37,270 bases of DNA from contig JADZFV010000001.1 in assembly GCA_020854255.1 (NCBI GenBank), forward strand, positions 1 through 37,270. Reading direction: 5' to 3'. Source of the DNA: Candidatus Melainabacteria bacterium (lineage in GTDB: Bacteria; Cyanobacteriota; Vampirovibrionia; Obscuribacterales; Obscuribacteraceae). Below are positions 8,221 through 15,536 of this stretch, one piece after another (position 1 is the first letter of the stretch; every line of letters starts with the position of its first letter). The position numbers and the translations under genes were made by a program. The notes under the pieces are model-generated. The model was given only the letters and a program-made list of their open reading frames with translations. It searched no databases and was not told the DNA's origin.

Positions 8221-10203
8221 ATGCACACCCTTACAAAACAGCCGACATCATTCTTAGATGCTATCACCGGACCGGCCGAGCTGAAGCATATGTCGGTGGA
8301 AGACCTGCAAAAACTCGCAGGCGAGATTCGCCAGGAAATAGTCAACAATTTGTCTCGCACCGGAGGGCATCTTTCCTCCAATTTGGGTGTTGTCGAAATC
8401 ACGTTGGCGCTGCATCGAGTATTCAATACTCCGACAGACCAGATCCTCTGGGATGTCGGTCACCAGGCTTACGTGCACAAGATGCTCACCGGCAGGCGCC
8501 ACAAATTCGATACGCTGCGCCAATTCAAAGGCTTGAGCGGCTATGTCACCCCCTTTGAAAGCGAACACGACGCATTTGTCGCCGGGCATAGTTCTACTTC
8601 TGTTTCTCTTGCAGTCGGCATGGCGATTGCGCGCGATCATTTGAAGCAAGATCACAAAGTCATCGCAGTTATTGGTGATGGCGGATTGACGGGCGGCATG
8701 GCGCTCGAGGCCATCAATCACCTCGGGCATATTCAAAAGAACGTCCTCATTGTTCTCAACGACAATGAGATGTCCATAAGTGAAAACACCGGCGGACTGG
8801 CGCTCTACATGAAGCGCATCAAAGAGACATTTTTCTACCGCGATATCAAAGAAAAGCTCGATTCCATCGAGGGCAGTCTGGATAAAGTTCAACTGACAGC
8901 CGGCATCTGGGATATGATCCTGGAAGTGAAAAAGCAGGCAAAAGAGCGCTTTGACACGCCCGGCATCGTATTTGAAAAGTTGGGCATCAATTACAGCGGA
9001 CCTATTGATGGTCATGACGTTAGCGCGGTAGTCAGGGCCATGGAAGCGGTGAAGGACAAATCAGCGCCGCAAATCGTTCACCTGATCACTTGCAAAGGCA
9101 AGGGATATCAGCCAGCTGAAGACGACTCCATCAAGTATCACGGAGTACCGGCATTCAGTTTGGAACCGCAGCTCAGGGAGAAAGTTGACGCATCGCCGTC
9201 TAATCCGAAGTCGACGACATACTCCGATGTTTTCACTCAAGCGCTAATAGATGTAGCCAAGGAAGAACCAAATCTGGTGGCAATCACGCCAGCAACTGCT
9301 GAAGGCAGCGGGCTGGTCAAGTTTGGCAAAGCCTATCCCGAGCGCTTCTTTGATGTGGCTATCTGCGAGCAGCATGCAGTAACCATGGCTGCCGGAATGG
9401 CTAAGGCTGGATTGAAACCGGTCGTGTCTATCTACTCGACTTTCCTTCAAAGAGCAATGGATCAAGTCATTCACGACGTGGCAATTCTCAGCTTGCCGGT
9501 TGTGTTCGGCGTAGACAGAGGCGGTCTTGTCGAAGACGGTGAAACTCACCAGGGCGTCTTCGATATCGCATTTTTGCGCAGTGTCCCCAACTTCACGGTC
9601 CTCGCTCCGAAGGATGCTGCCGAATTGCGGGACATGGTCTACACCGCAGTCAAAGAAAGTAATGGTCCTGTCGCTATCCGCTTTCCCAGAGACAAAGCTA
9701 TAGGCGCCAGCGCAGACGGCACTGAATACAGTGGAACTCCCGCCAGCCAGCCAAGATTTATCGAGCCTACAGAGTGGCAAATAGTTGCTCCCGGCGCGAG
9801 GTCCAAGACTGTCAAGAAACCTGCTGTAATTCTTGCTTTTGGCGCCATGGTCGATACGGCCCAGCAAGCATTGGATATGATTGAGACGGATCAAATACCT
9901 ATGTTAGTCAATGCACGCAGCGCAAAGCCGCTCGACGTCAGTATGTTGAACGACCTTCTTCGCGACGGTCACGACACCTTCATCACAATTGAGGAAGGCT
10001 GTCTCTCCGGTGGTTTCGGAGCGGCTATTCTCGAATGGATGAGCACTGAAGGACAAGAAATTTCAGATGTGACGCCGCGTGTTTTGCCGATTGCAATTCC
10101 GGATCAATTTGTGGAGCACGGAGCGCGTGCAATACTTCTCGATTTGAACGGCTTGAGCAAAGAAAAACTGGCTCAACGCATCAAGAAAATCATCACAAAG
10201 TAG
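8221..10203 (+). CDS. dxs: 1-deoxy-D-xylulose-5-phosphate synthase
   Basis: Thiamine-diphosphate enzyme condensing pyruvate and glyceraldehyde 3-phosphate, the first step of the MEP isoprenoid pathway. The 660-residue protein has usual family length. It shows the GGHLSSNLGVVE and WDVGHQAYVHKMLTGR blocks, the ThDP motif from GDG (152) to LNDNEMSIS, the catalytic-Glu region ICEQHAVTMAAG (E383), and the C-terminal transketolase domain (ITIEEG). I chose the ATG at 8221, preceded by AGGG, because known DXS proteins begin at a similar distance before the first conserved block. In-frame TTG (8194) and GTG (8203) lie upstream. The loop DRGGLVEDGETHQG is one residue shorter than the usual DRAGxVGxDGxTHxG. 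The stop codon TAG is also the first three bases of a REP-like repeat. Confidence 0.95.
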   Translation: MHTLTKQPTSFLDAITGPAELKHMSVEDLQKLAGEIRQEIVNNLSRTGGHLSSNLGVVEITLALHRVFNTPTDQILWDVGHQAYVHKMLTGRRHKFDTLRQFKGLSGYVTPFESEHDAFVAGHSSTSVSLAVGMAIARDHLKQDHKVIAVIGDGGLTGGMALEAINHLGHIQKNVLIVLNDNEMSISENTGGLALYMKRIKETFFYRDIKEKLDSIEGSLDKVQLTAGIWDMILEVKKQAKERFDTPGIVFEKLGINYSGPIDGHDVSAVVRAMEAVKDKSAPQIVHLITCKGKGYQPAEDDSIKYHGVPAFSLEPQLREKVDASPSNPKSTTYSDVFTQALIDVAKEEPNLVAITPATAEGSGLVKFGKAYPERFFDVAICEQHAVTMAAGMAKAGLKPVVSIYSTFLQRAMDQVIHDVAILSLPVVFGVDRGGLVEDGETHQGVFDIAFLRSVPNFTVLAPKDAAELRDMVYTAVKESNGPVAIRFPRDKAIGASADGTEYSGTPASQPRFIEPTEWQIVAPGARSKTVKKPAVILAFGAMVDTAQQALDMIETDQIPMLVNARSAKPLDVSMLNDLLRDGHDTFITIEEGCLSGGFGAAILEWMSTEGQEISDVTPRVLPIAIPDQFVEHGARAILLDLNGLSKEKLAQRIKKIITK

Positions 10204-10298
10204 GGGCGATGCCGCACTTATCTAGGGAGCGCCGGCTCCCAGCCGGCTTTGACATGGAAGTTTATAAAAGCCGCCAGGGGATGTTGGCGCTCCCTTGT
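10201..10298. repeat. REP-like palindromic element A
   Basis: Fills the dxs-recR gap. It begins TAGGGGCGATGCC, a 13-mer found again at 30426, and contains GGGAGCGCC (10225-10233) paired with GGCGCTCCC (10286-10294). Inside lies a GCCGGC-TCCCA-GCCGGC hairpin. The layout is that of two inverted REP units facing each other. It may also serve as transcription terminator for both convergent genes. Confidence 0.55.
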
Positions 10299-10895
10299 TT
10301 ACACCTCGCGGCGGCCTTCCATGGCTTTCGACAGGGTCATGTCGTCGGCGTATTCGAGATCGGCGCCTACCGGAAGTCCGAAGGCGATGCGTGTAACTTT
10401 GCAGTTTAGCGGTTTTACCAGGCTGGAAATATAGAGCACGGTGGCATCGCCTTCCACAGTTGGATTGATGGCCAGGATCAACTCGCGAATCTTGTCGTCG
10501 TGCACGCGATTGATCAATTCGCGCACGGTCAGCTCATTGGGTCCTTTTCCATCCAGAGGAGAAATCAATCCTGTGAGCACGTGATACAGTCCTTTGTACT
10601 CGCGAGTTCGCTCCAGGGCAATTACATCGCGCGAGTCTGCCACCACGCAAACCAGCCGCCTGTCCCGCCTTTCATTTGTGCACAGCTCGCACGGATCGGC
10701 AGCGGACAAGTGAAAACAATTGCTGCAATTTTTCACTTTTTCTTTTGCGTCGATCATCGACTCGGCAAAAGATTTGACCGATTCATGGGTCATGCTCAGG
10801 ACGTGAAAAGCCATTCTCTGTGCTGATTTCGGCCCGACGCCCGGCAGTTTTTGAAATTCTTCAATCAGCCTGGCAAGCGGCGGGGTGAAATACAT
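10299..10895 (-). CDS. recR: Recombination mediator RecR
   Basis: A 198-residue RecR, the family's usual length. The protein works with RecF/RecO in loading RecA at single-strand gaps. An N-terminal helix-hairpin-helix segment (LPGVGPKSAQRMAFHVL, about 17-33) precedes a zinc finger with C57, C60, C69 and C72. A Toprim domain (about 80-175) follows with VVADSRDVIALERT, YHVLTGLISPLDG and the NPTVEGDAT block. The C-terminal segment is VTRIAFGLPVGADLEYADD. It lies 18 bases downstream of ebfC, the common ebfC-recR arrangement, so both are probably co-transcribed. AGGAAA stands upstream of the ATG with slightly long spacing. Confidence 0.96.
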   Translation of the reverse strand: MYFTPPLARLIEEFQKLPGVGPKSAQRMAFHVLSMTHESVKSFAESMIDAKEKVKNCSNCFHLSAADPCELCTNERRDRRLVCVVADSRDVIALERTREYKGLYHVLTGLISPLDGKGPNELTVRELINRVHDDKIRELILAINPTVEGDATVLYISSLVKPLNCKVTRIAFGLPVGADLEYADDMTLSKAMEGRREV

Positions 10896-10913
10896 TGTCG
10901 ATTGTTTCCTGAA

Positions 10914-11231
10914 TTAGAAACCCATTCCGGGCGGCAGCATGCCGCCGAGATTTTGCATGGCTTGCTTCTCGCCGGCTTGTTTTGCCTTTGTGCAGGCATC
11001 TTTGATCGCTGTCAGGATCAGGTCTTCGAGCATGCCGATGTCTTCGGGGTCGACGGCCTCAGGCTTGATTTTGACGCCTGTGAATTCCAGATCGGCGGTG
11101 CAACTGATTGTTACTGCGCCGTTTGCTGCGGTTCCTTCGATTTTGGTTTTGGCAAGTTCGGCCTGAATCTTTTGCATCTCATTTTGCATCTTAGCCAGGT
11201 TGCCCAGCAGTTGGTTCATGTCAGGTTGCAT
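10914..11231 (-). CDS. ebfC: YbaB/EbfC family nucleoid-associated protein
   Basis: A 105-residue small DNA-binding protein of the YbaB/EbfC family, typical length. These form dimers that bind DNA and usually neighbour recR or dnaX. The coiled N-terminus MNQLLGNLAKMQNEMQKIQ and the conserved EDLILTAIKDACTKAKQ and C-terminal LPPGMGF are visible. I chose the ATG at 11231, preceded by GGAG at good spacing (GGAGAATTTT). An upstream in-frame start at 11303 would add 24 residues unlike the family. recR follows after 18 bases. Confidence 0.92.
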   Translation of the reverse strand: MQPDMNQLLGNLAKMQNEMQKIQAELAKTKIEGTAANGAVTISCTADLEFTGVKIKPEAVDPEDIGMLEDLILTAIKDACTKAKQAGEKQAMQNLGGMLPPGMGF

Positions 11232-11531
11232 AAAATTCTCCGTCGCCCTGGGGGCAGATTGTGAGCTGGGATTGCCGACTGGGCAAAAGAACGCCGCCGG
11301 CAACGAATAGATATGATTATAGGCTGTGCAGCCCAGCCACTCAGGCGCTTAATACGGACGGTAAATGTTTCTTAAGGAGAAGGCTCGCTTCTAAGGCTCC
11401 ATTGACTGCAAGTATCTATACTTAGGCAATCGTGGAGCAGCAAATAACGCCTGCCCGCATTCATGACTATGGACTGATGATTTTGTCAGCAATTGGCGTC
11501 CAGTACTGCTTTTAAAGAGAAGTGACTGTCT
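11232..11531. other. Intergenic region between ebfC and the acyltransferase cluster
   Basis: Divergent gap of 300 bases. I see no gene. It contains AAGTAT-CT-ATACTT (11410-11423), a short inverted repeat that could be an operator. TTGACT lies at 11402, but no matching -10 box stands at a normal distance. Confidence 0.4.
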
Positions 11532-11714
11532 ATGCAAGATTTCGACACGACAACTGAAAACAACGAATCCACAAACGAAGAGCGGGAATCCGCCTATGTG
11601 CGTTTGAACGCTACTATGAAGCAGGTCTTCAAGAAGTTTGTTCTGTTCGTTTCGTTCGGCCCTGGCATATTGGGGTTCCTGTGGTTACTTGGAAAAGTAT
11701 TCAAACCTCGCTAA
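11532..11714 (+). CDS. Small single-pass membrane protein, unknown function
   Basis: A 60-residue protein with an acidic Asn/Glu/Thr-rich N-terminus (1-22), an amphipathic basic stretch (29-36) and one membrane helix (about 37-55, VLFVSFGPGILGFLWLLGK), ending in a basic tail. I do not recognise a family. AAAGAGAAG upstream of the ATG could be a weak ribosome binding site. Its last 34 bases overlap the proposed start of the acyltransferase in another frame, which suggests translational coupling. It may be a small partner of the acyltransferases. Alternatively, the acyltransferase starts later and the overlap is not real. Confidence 0.55.
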   Translation: MQDFDTTTENNESTNEERESAYVRLNATMKQVFKKFVLFVSFGPGILGFLWLLGKVFKPR

Positions 11715-12580
11715 AAGACCCGCTAAAAGCGTTGGAAGAGCGAAACCCATCGTATTTCGCCCGTTATGCAGGCGTTGAAGATGAGTTTGGCTTCGACTTG
11801 GAGACATTCGCCAAATGGGAGCCGGTTTTTCGCTTTTGCTACGAGGAGCACTTCAAAGTGCGCGTACGCGGCATTGAGAATATTCCTTCCGCAGGAGCAG
11901 CACTCCTGATCGGCAACCATTCCGGGCTTTTGCCTCTGGACGGAGCCATGATAACGATGGCGATGAGCAATCATCATCCGGCGCCCAGACGAGTGAGATA
12001 CATGATCACCGACTGGTTTTTCTCCTTGCCCGGCATTAATGAATGGATGATGGAAACCGGTCAAGTGAGAGCGACACTGGCAAACGCCCGCAAGCTCGTT
12101 GATAACGAGGAGCTTGTCGGTATCTATCCTGAAGGCTTGAGAGGTGTCGGCAAAACTTTTAAGGAAAGATATAGAGTTTTAGACTTTCATCCGGGCTTCG
12201 TGCAATTGGCAATCGAGCGGCAAGTTCCGCTCATTCCGGTTGCCACCGTTGGTGGTGACGAGATTTTCCCCAATTTCGTCAATATCAAGACATTCGCCCA
12301 GATGCTCAAGATGCCGTTTTTTCCGGTAACACCGGCATTTCCATGGTTGCCCTTCCCGCTTATGTTCATTCCCTTGCCGGTCAAGTGGATGATCAACATA
12401 CATAAGCCGATCAAACTGGATTACCCGCCTGAAAAGGCAAAAGACAAAAAACTCTGTTTGAAGATCGCTCGCGAGATTCAATACGACATCCAGAGAGATT
12501 TGAACCGGCTGCTTAAAGAGCGGAAATCGGTTTTTACTGCCTGGGCTGACGATGAAAACGAAAGGAGTGAAACACCGTGA
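11681..12580 (+). CDS. LPLAT-family acyltransferase (probably active)
   Basis: A 299-residue lysophospholipid-acyltransferase-like protein. Family members move acyl chains onto glycerolipids or other hydroxyl acceptors at the membrane. The catalytic block is GNHSGLLPLDG with H80 and D87; the wide His-Asp spacing is known from MGAT/DGAT-like members, not classical PlsC (NHx4D). A second block, YPEGLRG (E151-R154), matches the phosphate-binding EGxR motif. A hydrophobic segment near 215-235 (FPWLPFPLMFIPLPV) may contact the membrane. The GTG at 11681 lies inside the previous gene, behind GGGG; a TTG at 11732 is an alternative giving an N-terminus closer to the next paralogue. It overlaps the next gene by four bases (GTGA). 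The acyl acceptor is unknown. Confidence 0.85.
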   Translation: MVTWKSIQTSLKDPLKALEERNPSYFARYAGVEDEFGFDLETFAKWEPVFRFCYEEHFKVRVRGIENIPSAGAALLIGNHSGLLPLDGAMITMAMSNHHPAPRRVRYMITDWFFSLPGINEWMMETGQVRATLANARKLVDNEELVGIYPEGLRGVGKTFKERYRVLDFHPGFVQLAIERQVPLIPVATVGGDEIFPNFVNIKTFAQMLKMPFFPVTPAFPWLPFPLMFIPLPVKWMINIHKPIKLDYPPEKAKDKKLCLKIAREIQYDIQRDLNRLLKERKSVFTAWADDENERSETP

Positions 12581-13395
12581 AAGCATTCGCTGCAAGACAT
12601 AAACAATTCATTCGCAACTCACACAAAAGTGAAGATTACTTTGGCTTCGATTTGCGCAGCCTGGCAAAACTGGAGCCGGGTCTGAGATTTCTTTATGAGG
12701 ATTGGTGGAAAGTCGAATTTAAAAATCTCGATGCTATCCCCAGTGAAGGTCCGGCGCTCATCGTCGGCAATTCCACAGGTCTTGTGCCATGGACGGCTCT
12801 GATGCTTATTTATGCACTGATGTCCAGAGCCAACCCGCGCCGCGTGCATGTCGTTTGCGACATGGACTGGATCGAGGACGAAAGAGTGCATCACTTGCTG
12901 CGCGAACTCGGTTTTGTACCGTGGTCGTCTGACAATGTGAAGCGGCTGCTTGCCAATGGCGAAGTCGTGGCCACATTCCCGGAAGGCATTGCCAGCACGC
13001 AAAAGACTTTCTCTCAGCGTTATCGCCTTGGCGATTTCGACTGGACTCGCCTTTTGTCAGCTGTTGAAGAAGGTGTGAAGATTGTTCCTCTGGCGACGCT
13101 CGGACTCGATGAAGCCGTACCGGTGCTCTTCAATGCAGACAAAATCGCGAAGATGCTCGATATGCCTGCATTTCCAGTGACGCCGTTTTTCCCATTCTAT
13201 CCCTTTCCGGTCAATTTTTTCAGCTTGCCGGTAAAGTGGAAGATGGCTTTCCTTGCGCCTTCGCAATACAAGAAAGAAAACAACCGCGACAAAGTCGAAG
13301 AGCAGGCCAAGACGCAAGCCCGCTATCTGGAAGGCGAAATCCAGGCGGAAATCAACCGCATGCTGCGCGCCAGAACGCACACTTTCGCTCGCTAG
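12577..13395 (+). CDS. LPLAT-family paralogue lacking catalytic residues
   Basis: A 272-residue protein clearly homologous to the preceding acyltransferase (shared FGFDL, AK-EP, RFLYE, KTF..RYR and AFPVTPFFP blocks). However, the catalytic block reads GNSTGLVPWTA, so the expected His is Ser66 and the Asp is Thr73. The EGxR block reads PEGIAS, so the Arg is Ala139. All three hallmark residues of the family are therefore changed while the frame and the rest of the fold stay intact. It is probably a non-catalytic partner or regulator of its neighbour. GTG start, with AGGAG eight bases upstream and a four-base overlap with the previous stop, indicates translational coupling. An unrecognised alternative chemistry cannot be excluded. 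Confidence 0.85.
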   Translation: MKAFAARHKQFIRNSHKSEDYFGFDLRSLAKLEPGLRFLYEDWWKVEFKNLDAIPSEGPALIVGNSTGLVPWTALMLIYALMSRANPRRVHVVCDMDWIEDERVHHLLRELGFVPWSSDNVKRLLANGEVVATFPEGIASTQKTFSQRYRLGDFDWTRLLSAVEEGVKIVPLATLGLDEAVPVLFNADKIAKMLDMPAFPVTPFFPFYPFPVNFFSLPVKWKMAFLAPSQYKKENNRDKVEEQAKTQARYLEGEIQAEINRMLRARTHTFAR

Positions 13396-13428
13396 ACAAA
13401 ACAAAACGGCAAGAGTTTGGCTGTAATG

Positions 13429-13530
13429 GCACAAGCTCGCGCCTGGCGATGCATGGCGTCGCCCGGAAATCCCTATATGAGCTTCGCGCTCCGACCGGTC
13501 TTTCGACAGGATGGAGCGCGACGCTTGTAG
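13429..13530. repeat. REP-like palindromic element B
   Basis: Non-coding segment after the dead acyltransferase. It holds GGCGA-N9-TCGCC (13445-13463) and a larger hairpin with arms GCTTCGCGCTCC (13481-13492) and GGAGCGCGACGC (13513-13524), one mismatch, 20-base loop. TTGTAGGGG follows. The GCGTCGCCCGG string resembles element C (GCATCGCCCGG). Confidence 0.45.
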
Positions 13531-13575
13531 GGGGGTTATGGGTTTGTGGGATTGAATCGTTAAACTTTGGGTTTC

Positions 13576-14196
13576 CTAGGCAGAACGCAGTGCCTGCACT
13601 TCTTCCAGCATGCGATAGAGAGTCTTATAGGCTCTCGATTGCACGTAGGGGTTTTCATCCGTTGCAAGAATGCGCAGGATGGCGACCGGCACATGGTAGC
13701 TTTCCGCCAGACGTACTCTTACATCCGGGCTCTCGTCACGAGCCAGCTTCCAGGCAGTCTTTATCGAGATATTCATATTTTCCGCGACGGCTGCACGCAC
13801 TTGTGCTTCATCATGATTGGCCAATTTTGCCAGTGTAGTCGTGTGCGTGCGTGGGTTTTCAGCAATGCGCTCCAATAGTCTTTTGGAGCTGTCATTGGAA
13901 AGATGCTCCAAAACCGGCGGCGGAGTATTCGGGTTAATCGCAAGGAGCCATCTTATGCGTGCAGCTTCCGCTTCCACGCTCTTTTTGGACTCTCTTTCGA
14001 CAGGACGCTTAACGGCCTGAAAATCAACTTCATTACACAGCAGCACTTTTAACGCCTCCCTGATTTGGGTTTCCGGGTCATCCCACCGGAAACGATAAGC
14101 GAAGGATAGGTCATACTCTCCACTGTCCCTGGCACGGCCGCCAGATTCTGGCAAATATGGGTGTCCGAATAAGGCTTCAATTCCATTAATGTTCAT
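13576..14196 (-). CDS. LRV/HEAT-like repeat protein 1
   Basis: A 206-residue soluble protein without signal peptide. After an N-terminal region of about 85 residues with no recognised domain it carries four to five tandem repeats of about 24 residues of the leucine-rich-variant (LRV) type. Examples are LLAINPNTPPPVLEHLSND, RIAENPRTHTTTLAKLANHD, RAAVAENMNISIKTAWKLA and RLAESYHVPVAILRILATDE. It ends with the trio's shared DENPYV..RA.KTL.R motif. LRV repeats form alpha/3-10 superhelices used for protein contacts. Unlike the Azotobacter LRV protein I see no Cys cluster for an iron-sulphur centre. I chose the ATG at 14196, giving MNINGIE, which matches MNIIGME at the start of the next gene. An in-frame GTG at 14229 has no better ribosome binding site. 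Confidence 0.72.
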   Translation of the reverse strand: MNINGIEALFGHPYLPESGGRARDSGEYDLSFAYRFRWDDPETQIREALKVLLCNEVDFQAVKRPVERESKKSVEAEAARIRWLLAINPNTPPPVLEHLSNDSSKRLLERIAENPRTHTTTLAKLANHDEAQVRAAVAENMNISIKTAWKLARDESPDVRVRLAESYHVPVAILRILATDENPYVQSRAYKTLYRMLEEVQALRSA

Positions 14197-14277
14197 GTAC
14201 TTAAATTGAAACGTCCGGTTGCCCACCACCGTATATTCAAATTATTACCGAGAGTTAAGCATCCCCGGGATAAGCCC

Positions 14278-14297
14278 CCCTATAACTTTGTATAGGG
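14278..14297. promoter_or_regulatory. Inverted repeat upstream of LRV gene 1
   Basis: CCCTATA-ACTTTG-TATAGGG, perfect 7-bp arms, 81 bases upstream of the LRV1 start. Candidate operator only. Confidence 0.3.
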
Positions 14298-14335
14298 TCC
14301 GGTATCGGTTTTACGGTTTGGGGCATTTGGCGTCA

Positions 14336-14365
14336 AAAAAACGGGGACGCCAGCCCCCGTTTTTT
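14336..14365. terminator. Strong bidirectional hairpin terminator
   Basis: Perfect 11-bp arms AAAAAACGGGG (14336-14346) and CCCCGTTTTTT (14355-14365) with an 8-base loop. T-runs occur in both directions. On the minus strand it ends transcription of LRV gene 2 (stop at 14424) and so separates it from LRV gene 1. Confidence 0.85.
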
Positions 14366-14423
14366 GCGCATATTCCCCTGCCAGTAAAATCCTCGTTCGG
14401 GTAAGCCGAACCTATAAATTTGC

Positions 14424-15029
14424 CTATATGGCGCGTGCGTAGTTGTACAGGTTTGAAAAAAAGCGATTGACCTGAGTGATTGGATTCTGTCCAGTTTCAT
14501 CAACCAGTTGCAAAAGGCGTTTGCGTGTTTCGGAAGCACGAAATTGCTTCCAGGACTTCGATTCCGCCACGACCTGTCGATTTGCTTCGATGCGTTCGAG
14601 AGTTTTTGCAGCTCGGCATGCTACATAAGGATTTTCGTCTGCCGACAGCGCTCTCAGTATCAATTCAGGTATGCAGTGATTCTCCGCCAGACCAAAGCGC
14701 ACATCAATGTCGTCGTCATTGACCAGCTGCCACAGGGTTTCTAGATTAGTATTGCTGTTTTCCGCCGCTGCCAGTCTCACTTGAGCGGATGCGTGCTTGC
14801 TCAGCCGCTTTAACAGTGATGCAGGGCAATTGCCGTTGCCTGCTATCAGTTCAAGAATCATAGGACTTGCCGTTCTGGAAAGTGCTTCAAGCACATCCGG
14901 AGCCGTTTTTGAGCTGGTAGCAATAATGCGATCGTTGACGATTTCGTCCTTGGCAGGCATCATCCGATGCGATCCGCATCCTGTCGAAGGGTAAAAGGTT
15001 GTTGCACACTCCATGCCGATAATGTTCAT
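14424..15029 (-). CDS. LRV/HEAT-like repeat protein 2
   Basis: A 201-residue paralogue in the LRV trio. A short N-terminus (about 33 residues, Cys8 and Cys18) leads into about four LRV-type repeats: IIATSSKTAPDVLEALSR, LIAGNGNCPASLLKRLSKH, RLAAAENSNTNLETLWQL and FGLAENHCIPELILRALSAD. It ends in DENPYVACRAAKTLERI. A C-terminal extension of about 50 residues, rich in Arg/Lys and aromatic residues, is unique to this copy. ATG at 15029 (a GTG directly before it is equally possible), with AGGAG ten bases upstream. No signal peptide or membrane helix; function unknown, probably a protein-binding scaffold. A strong terminator follows. Confidence 0.75.
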   Translation of the reverse strand: MNIIGMECATTFYPSTGCGSHRMMPAKDEIVNDRIIATSSKTAPDVLEALSRTASPMILELIAGNGNCPASLLKRLSKHASAQVRLAAAENSNTNLETLWQLVNDDDIDVRFGLAENHCIPELILRALSADENPYVACRAAKTLERIEANRQVVAESKSWKQFRASETRKRLLQLVDETGQNPITQVNRFFSNLYNYARAI

Positions 15030-15161
15030 CACAATAACTCTCCTCTTCCTGGTTAGAAGCGGGGTGGGGCTTGCCCCTGGTGTATTCGCCTGACTGCCGT
15101 AGACAGTTCTATACGAAGATTGTCGAAATTGGACAGACTAATCAAAATACTCACAATGAGA

Positions 15162-15181
15162 CCCCGGCATTAATGCCGGGG
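15162..15181. repeat. Perfect 20-base palindrome
   Basis: CCCCGGCATTAATGCCGGGG, followed by TTTGACC. It would form a strong hairpin in RNA of either strand. It could be a terminator-like structure or a protein-binding site in the gap between LRV genes 2 and 3. Confidence 0.5.
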
Positions 15182-15448
15182 TTTGACCGGCGCACTGCAT
15201 GAAACTGCCGTGTGATGCCATGTATTGCCTGCATGCCGGCTGAATTCGGCTGGGTTGAGCGGATTATTGCCTCAAAGAACTGCAAATAATCAGGGTTTTT
15301 CGTCAATTCCGGGGCGGAGGTTTCGCTAGAATCCCCCAATCGCTTGATAGACAATGGGTGTTAGCCTCCGCTATTTTTAACATATATAAGGTTATGCTCG
15401 GTAAGCGTGGCGAAAGTGCTGGGTTTTCCCTGTATGGGAATATACATA

Positions 15449-15460
15449 TCGCTATAGCGA
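15449..15460. promoter_or_regulatory. Palindrome upstream of LRV gene 3
   Basis: TCGCTATAGCGA is a perfect 12-base palindrome, 76 bases before the LRV3 start. TTCCC-N5-GGGAA lies just before it. Candidate operator; no regulator identified. Confidence 0.3.
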
Positions 15461-15536
15461 CTCACCCTGGCTGGAGCCTAGGATAGTAAGTGTGGGCGTT
15501 CATTGGTTGCGGGTTGTAAGTAGTGAGGTTTGTTCA

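Larger units (their letters stand above)
15030..15536. other. Intergenic region between divergent LRV genes 2 and 3
   Basis: About 500 bases with no gene I can defend. It holds several palindromes: GGGGCTTGCCCC (15066-15077), a perfect 20-base palindrome at 15162-15181, TTCCC-TGTAT-GGGAA (15426-15440) and TCGCTATAGCGA (15449-15460). A 67-codon TTG-initiated frame on the minus strand (15151-15354) has no ribosome binding site and runs through the large palindrome, so I do not call it. Confidence 0.5.

Noticed and set aside
8254-9894. Long minus-strand open frames (253 and 216 codons) inside dxs
   Set aside because: They are antisense shadows of dxs, whose motifs are unambiguous.
14424-15029. 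LRV protein 2 as an iron-sulphur LRV protein like that of Azotobacter
   Set aside because: Only two Cys in the N-terminal part and no clustered Cys pattern; the other two paralogues lack them.
15151-15354. 67-codon minus-strand frame in the LRV intergenic region
   Set aside because: TTG start without ribosome binding site, and the frame runs through the 20-base perfect palindrome; no recognisable product.
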